From NCBI GenBank assembly GCA_963580455.1, contig OY756958.1:30702501-30766500 (forward strand): a DNA stretch of 64,000 nt, given 5' to 3'. Origin of the DNA: Euonymus europaeus (taxonomy: Eukaryota > Streptophyta > Magnoliopsida > Celastrales > Celastraceae). The translations under genes and the position numbers were made by a program. The notes under the pieces were generated by a model, which was given only the letters and a program-made list of their open reading frames with translations, was not told the DNA's origin and ran no database searches. This document shows, piece after piece, positions 50,440-61,800 of this stretch; the stretch's first letter is position 1, and each line of letters starts with the position of its first letter.

Positions 50440-50760
50440 ATTACACGAAAAAAAAATTTCAATACAATTAAATCAGTGTAACACATTTTTCAATATAATA
50501 ACACCAATAAACCACATCTTTTAATATAAAATCATTATTCAAACATCTACTGTTTCATTCACTCATTAATTTTCAACAAAACTACATCAAAATCAATACT
50601 GAGTCCTACATATTTTATAAAAAGTAAGTCACATACTTATCTATATTATCAAAACACATCCATTAATACAGTGACATCAATAAAATACATATGTTAATAT
50701 AGTCACATCAACAAAATATAATTCTCCGTACATTATATTTGTGGGTGCTCTTACGTTTGT
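50440..50760 (-). repeat. AT-rich MITE-like element, copy 4 (inverted)
   Basis: Shares ACATCAATAAAATACA and TATAGTCACATCAACAAA with the 42175 copy and, inverted, with the 30000 and 46118 copies. Boundaries approximate. Confidence 0.5.
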
Positions 50761-50811
50761 GTAGGAAAAGTTGCCATTAACAGCATTCAAGGGCTAGTTT
50801 TGGGCTGTTGG

Positions 50812-50881
50812 GTCGTGAGTTCTGCCAGCTACAGCCTACAGGTGAATAGTTGAAGACACTATTCGTGAAGGAAAGCTCGTT
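50812..50881 (+). pseudogene. Decayed REM first exon
   Basis: GTGAGTTCTGCCAGC aligns with the ATGAGTTCTGCCAGT exon start at 42833 (start codon lost), followed after a deletion by GAAGACACTATTCGTGAAGG and AAAGCTC with a degraded donor. About 30 bp of the exon centre is missing. Confidence 0.65.
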
Positions 50882-51523
50882 TATCAAAGCTAAAAGTAGC
50901 TGAAATGGGATGAGGTGAGGGGCTGCAATCATTGTAGTGGTCTTTAATTAAATCACAATTATGCATATGATTTATTTATATCAATTTATCCCTCATTCTA
51001 TCACATCTTGAATTGAGATAGAATTCAAGAACTCGTCTTACTCATATTTTGTCTTGGGTGAAGGGCTAAAATATAAGATATAAGTTATACAATCCAACAA
51101 CAATGAAAGGGGAATTTTATGGTGACCATCAAAAGCGTATTGCAGACACAACTTAAATCCGAACATCAAAACACGTTGACAGATACATTATTACTCTCAC
51201 TTAATGATCACGCCTCCAACTCACCCAACTCACCGTAGGATCATATGTCCGAGGGCACATAATAGTTATGATTTAAAGTAGATAATATTTCCGTCTATAA
51301 TTATTTCAGGACACTCATCCCAGTTGAAATTGTTAACGCTGTAATTTAAAAGTCTCGAGCTCTTGACAGCAATCAATAACCTTGTGAACTGTGAATAGGT
51401 AGAAAAATGGTGGGTTAAAGTATTCAATGGGATCATTATTATGTCCTCCTTAAAAGAATTTGAAAAGTAAATTGTTTTTCTACTTTCATCTCAAGAAGTG
51501 GGTTCCCTTCATTGCTTGAAGCC

Positions 51524-54153
51524 ATGAGTTCCACCAGACAAAGAGGCAAGGATCTCTCCTTTTCGTTGAAGTGTCCCCATTTCTTGAAGGTAATTCTTGA
51601 AGACACCGTAAGAGCAGGAAAGCTGGTAAGCATCATTTTCTCCCACCCAAATTAATTTCTTACATTTACTCGCCACTGGATAGAACATGGATCTGCATGC
51701 TGGGATGCTGATTCTCAAACCATAGAAAAGCATTAGACCCATTATGCCATTGTGCTTCAAAAACCTTTGGCTTGTTCTGGTTGACCATTCGCATTTAGCA
51801 ATTATATTAGAAATCTGAGATGGAATCGTTGTTAGGCTTTGCAGTCTGAACTTGTAACTTCCCAGACAAACCACAAGTATAAACATTCACCCTTACTAGA
51901 AGTGTCTTTGAAGTACGTCAAAGCTTCGAACACAATATTTTTCAGATTGGTAGCATCCTTGCTGTAATATACAGTCAATTACTCAATTCATTAGCAACTA
52001 AGCCTATGCTTGGGAGAGGGGTTGGGAGGAGTTGGGGGTTGGAAGAGGTTCATCAAAGTGAACTCTTGTTTGGCACGGGAGTAGTTGAGCGTCTTTAATG
52101 TGAGTGAAAACCTCCGAACAACTTGAGGTGTTTACGTCAGACAAGAGTTCGGAGGGGTTCATTTGTTCGCGAACCTCTATGTCAAGCAAGGCCTAAAGGA
52201 CGTATTAAAAATCGTTGGACTTCTAAGGCCCTCTAAGCCAAATGTGTTTTCATAATAAATTAAATGTGTCTTGCATTTAATTTCTTTAGAAGTGGTCATT
52301 AGTTATTAAAGTCACAACGTAATAGAATGTTTAGGATGCGAATAAAGCCTACTTGATCATGTTCTTCCATTCTCACCGTTGCCATGGCATGAAAAATGTT
52401 AGTAGCAGTTCATAGTTAGTTTATAACTTTGTGGTGATTCCTTCTATTTGGTTGTTATTTTGACATTTTCTACTAGTTTCTCTCGCTGACCAGGACTAAT
52501 ACTTCCTGAATTAGCTGCTGTTTCCCTTTTCTGTTGAATATGTAATTCATGAATAGAACTTTCACTACAGCAGCTTGCTAGTTTTGCACATATATATGTA
52601 TCATGATAGCAGGGGTGGTGGTGCAACCATCTTGTTCAAGGGGTGATGTTCGGGTTTCAATGGACTTAGTTTGGCTTTTCTTTTCTTGCTAGGGGATACC
52701 GTCAAATTTCGTGAAAAAATACGGAAGTAGCCTGCAAACTGTAGTGCTCCTTAGGGTACCAAATGGTCCAGATTGGCGGGTAGAATTATCCAGACACAAC
52801 AACGATGTTTGGTTACACAATGGGTGGAGAGAATTCGCAGAGCACTACTCTCTAGAATACGGTCACTTACTAGTATTTGAACATAAAGGATGTAGCCAGT
52901 TCTACGTAATTATATTTGATAAGAGTGCCACAGAAATCAACTACCCATCTTATGGTACTATTGGTGGTGAGGAGCATAGCCTTGGTGGAGAAAGCAAAAA
53001 GCCTGAAACAGAAAAAACTGTGAGGGATGACTCTGTTGAAATATCGGATGGCCTAACTACAAACAAGAGGCCGAGAGCATCCTTTGAATCTCTTCAGCCT
53101 CAAAAGAAGATAAAGAATGATTCAGCTAATCAAGCAAAACACAGTTTAAAGACAATCCCACTTTCTAGAAAAAATGATGCTCTATGTAATGGGTCGAAGC
53201 CTGGGACTCCACCTTGTTCTCGCAAAGAATTTGTTGGTGAGTAGCTTGTCGTGATTTTTTTTACTTATCTCGGGTATTATTTGGCGACTTCAATTTTTTC
53301 CACTCAATTTTGAGTTTAAAATTTTCCTGCTAAAAAAATAGGTGCGGGAAGCACGTCTAGTGGATGGAGAAGGTCAAAAGTTGGGGTTGTTGATAGAACA
53401 CCGTCATTGACATCCAAAGAAAAGGCCAAAGCTTTAGAGAGAACTCGCACTTTTCAGTCTGAATATCCATTTTTCGTGAGAGTTATGCAACCAGCCTATG
53501 TTTGTTGTCCGAGATCAAGATGGAGATTGGTAAGGTTTCAATTGTAATAATTCATAAACTTGCATAAAACAAAACGTTTTATCATGCATTAGTGGTGTAC
53601 ATCCATCTTTCCTAAAAGCTGTTGCTCGACAAAATTATTTAAAGATTTTTTTTTCTGTCAAAGGATTCCTTGAGTACAGTAGTTTTTTGTTCTTCAGGCT
53701 ATACCAAGTCACTTTTCCAGAAAACATTTTGGGACAAAAAAAGGCAATGTCACCCTCTGTGTTTCTGATGGGAGAACTTGGTCAGCTAAGTACCATTTCT
53801 ATGGAAAGATGTCTAACCCGATATCATTGATCTCAAATGGCTGGAAAGGATTTGTGCATGACAACAGTTTAAAAGTTGGAGATGTTTGTGCCTTTGAATT
53901 GATTAGGACATGTGACATCAAATTTAAAGTTTCTATTTTCAGGGCTGTTGAAGATCCAAATCTCCAACATTCTCTAGGTGAGTAAATATTTGCTTAAGGA
54001 TGATCTAACACTCCATTTAATGGATGGCCTGAACCATGACATTATCGTGTTTTGTTTTTCTTGTATTGTTTTTTGAAATCAGATGACCAGAACAGACCCA
54101 ACAGGGTTGAGCCGAGAAGCTTGGAGACCAATGTTGTATCAGACTGCACATGA
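51524..54153 (+). CDS. REM-D: two-B3 VRN1-like protein, C-terminally shortened
   Basis: Predicted nuclear B3 protein of the REM-C/REM-E type. Exons 51524-51625, 52693-53236, 53342-53529, 53698-53977 and 54083-54153 give 394 residues. B3-1 ([46 protein letters not shown]) and B3-2 ([35 protein letters not shown]) are complete. In the tail the paralogues read SDCTCKNES; here TGC has become TGA (54151-54153), removing about 39 residues and the Cys motif. The former coding sequence after the stop has also drifted out of frame. Since both B3 domains are whole it is probably a functional shortened protein, not a pseudogene. Confidence 0.85.
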
Positions 54154-55804
54154 AAAAGTGAAAATGGCATGTGCGGATTGCGCGCTGGAAGGCAAGACAC
54201 TCAAAGGCCTTCATGTTAGATTATTAGGCGAAAACAGATTCACATCGGAGTACCCAGTCTTCAGTGTCGTTATGTCTTCAAAATCTTTGAGCCATGTTGT
54301 TTCTACGTACTTTCTATCTTTGGTTTCTCTAGTAAGGTGTTTGGCTTCTCCTTGCTCGCATAACCGCATATATTATTTGGTTCTGGAAGTCTAGCAGTGG
54401 AATTTCGTATTTTCCAACGTATTCATGCACCAGTCAAAGGAGCACTACTTGGGCTGGGGAACCAGGTTTTCGTTCAGGCCCTAGCTAGCAATTCAGGGAT
54501 TAGCGTTTTGGCTACTGGTAATGGTAAGGAGTAAAGGATATAGGCAGCTCTTCTTGGCTCGGAAACAAGGTTTCTGTTTAGGTCTTTAGCCCAGTTCCCC
54601 CAAAAGAAGTCTAGATAAAAGGCCCAGCCCATTTTCCCACACATCCCCTGAATTGAAAGCGTCAAAAGGAAGCGACAGAAGCTCAGAGCACCGAAACCTT
54701 AAAAAGGAGACGAACGAGTTGTCAGTCGCTCTATCTTCCTCTCTGAACGAAAAGCACGGCATCTACTCTCTCGGACAGAAAATAAAACCCTAAAGTATTC
54801 ATTGACGACAAAGTGAATTAGAACTCCAAATCAAAATGCCGAATTGCTATGGCATATGAAAAAGATAGGTAGATCAACAATGTTGTCACTATTATTCCTA
54901 CTCATCAGTGTAGAGTTTTGTGATGCTCCGTTATTGTGTGATTGACTCGATGATGCTTTGATTTGCTCAATTTCCCGCAGTTTGTCAACAAATTTTGGGG
55001 ATGAAGGGAGCTTAAAAAGTGAAACTCGAACTTCCAAATCTTTGCAATGCGAGGACAAAAGGTTCAGCTTTCCAAGGCCAACTACACGAGATAAAAAGGA
55101 GTCCGCAAAGTAACTGCTGGGTTATGTTAAGGCCTGGGGTAAATGAACACCCTCCAATTTTAACCCCTATCTCCATGTGTGCAAATCTATAAAATTGCCT
55201 ATACTTGTTTGACAAACGATACAATATAATCATTGTTTATACAAAAGACATAGGACAATAATTGTTCTTTATATCAGTGGAGAAGTCCAGTATTGGTATG
55301 CTTCACTTAGCCCAACTACGTGTCAATATTTCGTTCGTGAGAATCTGACAATAAAAATACAATAAAACAAATTGTAGAACCAAAAGAGAGAAACAAATAG
55401 TTATCGATTACGCGTATTTGGAGCAATACTTAATGATCTTATAAACTGGTTTTGTGTTACAGAGGTTAAGAATTTTTGATGAGAAATCCAGTAGAAGGGC
55501 AGTGAAATGTAGGATTAATAGAGAATTACTCATTATGTGTGATATTTTTTGCACATATTTCTAGAAAATACATTCGTTATGTCCATCAATCAACCTTACA
55601 CATCTCACACGAGGACAAAATTATTTTCAAAGAAAATTGTTACATCTATAGGGCGCCAGAGATAGGGGATAGGGGGTTTGTCATTAAGTTACTCATTTGT
55701 TGCTCTCATGCTCTGCTTTTGCCTTAAAACAGTGCCTAAATGGTTCTCCAATTTCAGACAAAGAGCAACGCCAAGAGCTAGTTAGGAGTTGCAGTTGTTG
55801 AGTC
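54154..55804. other. Spacer between REM-D and REM-E
   Basis: The first 0.1 kb is the lost coding tail of REM-D. 54660-54900 repeats the spacer block of 45790 and 50190 (AAACCCTAAAGTATTCATTG, CCAAATCAAAATGCCGAATT). The rest is AT-rich; 55700-55804 resembles the REM-C upstream region (GAGCAACGCCAAGAGCTAGT against GAGCAATGCCAAGTGCTAGT). Confidence 0.5.
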
Positions 55805-58800
55805 ATGAGTTCTACCAGCCGAAGAGTTGATGATCCCTCCTCCTTCACATTAGAGAGACCCCATTTCTTCAAGATAATTCTTCATGACACCATTCGGAAA
55901 GGAAAACTTGTAAGTATTATCTCCTCTCTGTCTCTTCATTTCGTCAACTTTACTCGCCCTTGCATATACTTCTTCACTGGAACTTCTTCGAAATAGGAGA
56001 ACAAAAATATAGTTTAATGTTGACCTAAACTGTTTAAAGCATAGATCAATGGCTGAAACTGAAGACAAATTTAGCAAGCTGATTACGCAACAATGGGTCT
56101 ACTTGTGGAAGTAGTTATTCTCAAATCAAAAAGAAATTTATCAGACCCATTATCGACATTGTGCTGAAAAAGTATTTTGCTCTGTCTTATAGTTTATAAA
56201 TTTTATAAACCGAAAGCTATATTTAGTAAGACATCCTACGAAATGTCAATCAAATTCCACTCTGTTTGAGTGAGATTCCTAAGCTAGGTTTTCCATTCTG
56301 AAATTGTTCATTTTGAGACAATCCACAAAAATAAAATTCAGTGCAATTACCAGCATTTTGTTTGAGACCTATCCAGTTTAGAACCTCTGAAGGATGCCCA
56401 TTCTATAGCTTCAGCATAGATTAGCATATCATTTTAACAAAATATGTATTGAGCAGCGCAGCAGTTTTTCTGAACTGTTTAAATCCAAGTGTGTCTTTTA
56501 GGAATGAATAAGTAATTAGGAAACTTTGTCAATTGTTGAGTCACATTATGTTGTTTTAATTTAGTTTCAAGAAGTTTAATGGTGATGATGTTATAGCATG
56601 TGAGAGTGCCTACCTGTCCATGTTAGTGTGTAACCCATTGTCATTGTCAATTTTATGCTGATTCTGTCTGTTTTGTAGCTATATTTTCAGTATCGGCAAC
56701 TACCCAGTTTTGCACTTTATTTTTTTAGAAGTGGTGATTAGTTGTTAAAGTCACACCATCATTGTATGTTTAGGATGCGAAGAGAGCCTACTTGTTCATG
56801 TTTGTCCATTCTCTCTGTTGCCATTGCATGAAAAATGTTAGAAGTAAATTGTTAGACCTATTACCAAATGTTATAAGAGGAAGGGTAATAAGGGGAATGT
56901 TGTGTCACATATGTAAAGGGTTGGGGGACACTTGTCATGATCTGATATGATCTAGCTTTTATTCTGTCTTTCATCAGTAGGTTAAGTAGTGGAGTAGTGG
57001 TTTCTGTAATGCAGACAAATATTGAGTAAATGAAAAGGAGGCACTGGTTCCTCGAAAACCAGGTTACTATTACATTCCATTCTCTGTAATTCATCAATCC
57101 CTTTCCCAACTTTATCAAAGGTATCAGAGGGCTCGTTTCTCCCTCTGCTATGGTTTCATCGCGTATGGAAGCTCGACAAGATAGCGTTGAAAAGGAGGTT
57201 AGTGACCTCAAAGGCTCGGTGGAACATCTACAACTCGATATGGATCAAATCAAAAATTATATGGCAGAGATGCGCGATCTTTTACAGGCCAGAGATCCGT
57301 TGCATAAAGGCAAAGACAAAGTGGATGGTGAATCCTCGAACATCCCTGCTGACACTCCCGACCGTCGTCCTCTTGACTCTGATTTGAGTCGTCGCCGCCT
57401 CGAGTTACCTTTATTTTCTGGCGATGACCCGGCTGGTTGGCTATTTCGTGTGGAGCGGTATTTTTCGGTGAACCAAGTTCCAGAGGAAGACAAGGTTGCA
57501 GCAGTTGCCGTCTGCCTTGAGGGTAAAGCTCTCAGCTGGTACCAATGGGCTGAGGTGCGTTCACCCATGTCTACTTGGCGAGTGTTTCGAACCGCCTTGT
57601 TAAAACGTTTCCGAAACTCGCAAGAAGGTAATAGCTACGAGAGTTTAGTCGCTCTCCGCCAGGACGGCACAGTTACAGAGTACCGTGAGAAGTTTGAGCA
57701 AATTTCTGCACCCTTACTGGATGTTGGGGAAGAAATGTTGGCAGGGGCTTTCGTCAATGGGCTTCAGGAAGAAATTAGAGCTGAAATACGTCTCAATCCA
57801 CCAATGACTCTTTTGGGCCTGATGGAACTCGCTCATCGAGTTGAAGAGCGTAATATTATTTTGGCCCAGGCTCGGCAACCTACCCATCAGCGTTCTCTGT
57901 ATGTTGGATCCAGTCGTGGCTCTAGTTTTACTTCCAGCTTTGGGCGACCACCTGATAACCTTCGCTCTTTGTCTGCAAGCAAGAACGATATCTCTCTTTC
58001 CAAATCACTTGGCAAGGACACTGACCTCTCTCAACAGCCGTTCAAGAAACCCCAGTTTCGTCGCTTATCAGAGAAGGAGGCACAACAACGCCGTGAAAAA
58101 GGGCTTTGTTTCAACTGTGACGAAAAGTTTCATCCGGGTCACCGATGTAAGAATCGCTCCCTGCATACCCTGATAGTGTCTGAGGAGGAAGGGGATATTC
58201 TGGAACCTCCGGAAGAAAACACAATGGCCGAACACCTTTTGCAAGAAGAAGTGGGTGAAGCTGTTGAACTGTCGATGCATTCTATTATGGGATTCTCAGG
58301 GAGCAAGAGCACTCTGAAGGTGAAGGGTTCATTGTTGGGGCACCCAGTCATTATTTTGGTGGATAGTGGAGCTTCCCACAATTTTGTGTCTTCCGAGTTG
58401 GTGCAGAAACTCAATCTCCCTATTGACACCTCTCGACGCTTTGCTGTCCAGGTTGGGAATGGGGTTTGTGTTCAAGGACAGGGTATCTGTAGATCTTTAC
58501 TGTTGATTGTGCAAGGGGTGGCGCTTACAGAAAGATTCCATGTATTGGATCTTGGTAGTGCGGATTTGGTTTTGGGAGTAGCTTGGTTGCAACAGTTGGG
58601 TGAAATCTATACAAATTATAAGACTTTGGTTATGAAGTTTACTCTAAATGGGCATCCAGTTATATGGCAGGGGGATCCAACTCTCTCCAAGACCTTGGTA
58701 TCCCTCAAAACAATGTTCAAGTTCCTAAAAAATGATGACCTAGGATTTATGGTGGAATTCGGCTCACACCAGGTTTTGGAGGTCAGCTCCACAGCTCAAA

Positions 58801-61800
58801 CAGATGGGATGGTTTCTGCGGTGTTACCTGTTTCCTGGCGCCAAGAATTAGAGGTTATTCTAGCTGATTTTGCAACTGTTTTTGAACCCCAAAAAGGACT
58901 TCCGATCGCACGATCTCATTACCATACTATTAGGTTGCAAGAAGGATCAGCTCCACCCAATCTACGACCATATCGTTATCCTTATTATCAGAAAACTGAA
59001 ATTGAGAAGATAGTCAAGGAAATGCTTGCAGCTGGTATCATTCAACCAAGCCACAGCCCTTACTCCAGTCCAGTGTTGTTAGTTAAAAAAAAAGATGGAG
59101 GTTGGCGTTTATGTGTGGATTACAGGGCCCTCAATAAGTTGACTATACCGGATAAGTTTCCCATTCCTAATATTGATGAATTACTGGATGAATTGCATGG
59201 AGCCACAGTGTTCTCTAAATTAGACCTTAAATCGGGATACCATCAAATCCTCATGTGCAAGGATGATATTGAGAAAACTGCTTTCCGCACCCATGAGGGT
59301 CACTACGAATTCCTCGTCATGCCGTTTGGACTTACAAATGCCCCATCAACTTTTCAATCTTTGATGAATACTATTTTCAAGCCTTATCTCAGGAAATTCG
59401 TCTTAGTTTTTTTTGACGACATCCTAGTATTCAGCAAGACTTTTTCTGATCATATCCAGCATCTAAAGACTGTTTTCAGTGTTTTGTTGCAGCACCAGCT
59501 TGTTGTCAACCGCAAAAAATGTGTGTTTGCTAGTGTTTCGGTGGAGTATTTGGGTCACCTCATTTCAGCTAAAGGAGTTGCAGCAGATTCCTCCAAATTG
59601 CAGTGTATGATTGACTGGCCAACCCCTTCCAACATTAAATCTTTACGAGGTTTTTTGGGGCTCACGGGTTATTATCGAAGATTCGTGCGGAATTATAGCA
59701 ACATTGCTACTCCATTAACAAACTTGTTACGGAAGAATTCTTTTCTGTGGTCCGAGCAAGCTCAAGAAGCTTTTGACAATTTAAAAGCTGCTATGGTTCA
59801 GGTACCAGTCCTCTCTTTGCCTGATTTTTCTAAAATTTTTGTTGTTGAGACAGATGCCTCCGGTTATGGCGTTGGAGCAGTCCTCATGCAAGAGGGACAC
59901 CCTATTGCATATTTCAGCCAGACTCTCTCCCATCGAGCTCAAGCAAAGTCGGTTTATGAGAGGGAGCTCATGGCTATTGTGTTTGCCACCAACAAATGGC
60001 GACACTACTTATTGGGGAGAAAGTTTATAGTGCGCACTGATCAGAGTAGTTTGAAGTTTCTTTTAGATCAAAAAGTGGTTCATGAAGGGCAGCAAAAGTG
60101 GATTACTAAGCTGATGGGTTTCGATTTTGAAATCCACTACCGTCCTGGCCTTGAAAACAAAGCTGCTGATGCTTTGTCCCGAAGAGAAGTTTCTGATCCA
60201 GTGCCTCACACTACCCCATCGGTGGACGAAAAGCATCTATTAGCTGCCTTAACTGTGTCTTCTTGTTCCTCCTTCAATGATTTACACAATGAAGCTCTTC
60301 AAGATCCCCACCTGAAGAACATTATTCAAGCGCTGGTGCTCGAACCTAATAGTCAGCCGCCTTATCATCTCATTGGAGGGAGTCTCTTCCATAATGGCAG
60401 GTTGGTTATTCCAAAAAACTCTTCACGAGTCTCTACTATTTTACAGGAGTTTCATGCTTCTCCCCAAGGTGGGCATTCTGGGTATTTTCGAACATTCAAA
60501 CGAATTTCCCATGTCTTTTCCTGGGTTGGAATGCGCAGTGATATTAAGAACTTTGTGGCTAAGTGTGAAGTCTGCCTACGTCATAAATATTCTACTCTTA
60601 GTCCACAAGGTTTACTCCAACCTCTACCTATTCCAGCCTCTTCCTGGGAGGATCTAACCATGGACTTTATTGTTGGTTTACCAAGGGTGCGCAAGCTGGA
60701 TACTATATTAATGGTAGTCGATCGTTTCACCAAATATAGCCACTTCTTACTTCTGGGGCATCCTTATACAGCAAAGGATGTAGCAGCTTTGTTCATCAAG
60801 GAGATTGTACGTCTCCATGGATTCCCCAAAACAATTGTTTCAGACAGGGACCGTGTATTTGTTAGTCATTTCTGGTCTGAACTTTTTAAACTATCTGGAA
60901 CCTCTTTGAAGATGAGTACCTCCTATCATCCACAAACAGACGGACAATCTGAAGTGGTTAATCGTTGTTTGGAAGATTATTTAAGACGCTTTGTGAGCAC
61001 TCAGCCGAAACAGTGGGTTAATTGGGTGGCCTGGGCTGAGTATTGGTACAATACCTCTTTCCATAGCTCAGCTGGCATGACCCCATTTCAAGCTCTTTAC
61101 GGGAGAGCTCCTCCCACCTTGTTCAAGTTCACAGGGGATGTTTCTTTGGTGGAAGATGTAAATAGGCTCCTGCTAGAGCGCAATGCTATCTTAGCACAAC
61201 TCAAGGACAATTTGATTTTGGCTCAAGTAAGGATGAAACAGTATGCTGACAAAAAGAGACGCGATGTATCTTTTCAACCAGGTGATCGTGTTTTTCTGAA
61301 ATTACAACCTTATAAATGTCATTCATTAGCCAGGAGGCCATTCCAGAAACTCAGTCCTAGATTCTATGGACCTTATCCAGTAATTGAGAAAGTTGGTGAA
61401 GTCGCATATAAACTGGAGTTACCACCTGAGACATCCATTCACAATGTTTTCCATGTCTCTCAACTCAAGTTATCTCCTTCTTCGGATATTGCGCCTCAAC
61501 CTTTGCCTGCCATCCTTAATGCTGATATGGAACTTTTTGCTACTCCTGAAGATATTGTGCGGGTCAGACAACTTTTAAATGGGCAAGTGGAAGTACTAGT
61601 GAAGTGGCATGGCCTACCAGACTGTGACAATTCTTGGGAGCTCACTGATGATATCAAGGCTCAGTTTCCTTCTTTTAACCTTAAGGACAAGGTATCTGCA
61701 TTAGGGGAAGGTATTGTTAGACCTATTACCAAATGTTATAAGAGGAAGGGTAATAAAGGGAATGTTGTGTCACATATGTAAAGGGTTGGGGGACACTTGT

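Larger units (their letters stand above)
49553..51523. other. Spacer between REM-C and REM-D
   Basis: Begins with the REM-C 3' UTR. 50190-50270 matches the repeated spacer block. The AT-rich element (50440-50760) and a decayed first exon (50812-50881) follow. 50930-51480 has nothing I recognise. Confidence 0.5.

Noticed and set aside
54154..54394. Short frame after the REM-D stop
   Set aside because: It is the drifted former coding tail; no acceptor would restore it in phase without removing the conserved start of exon 5.
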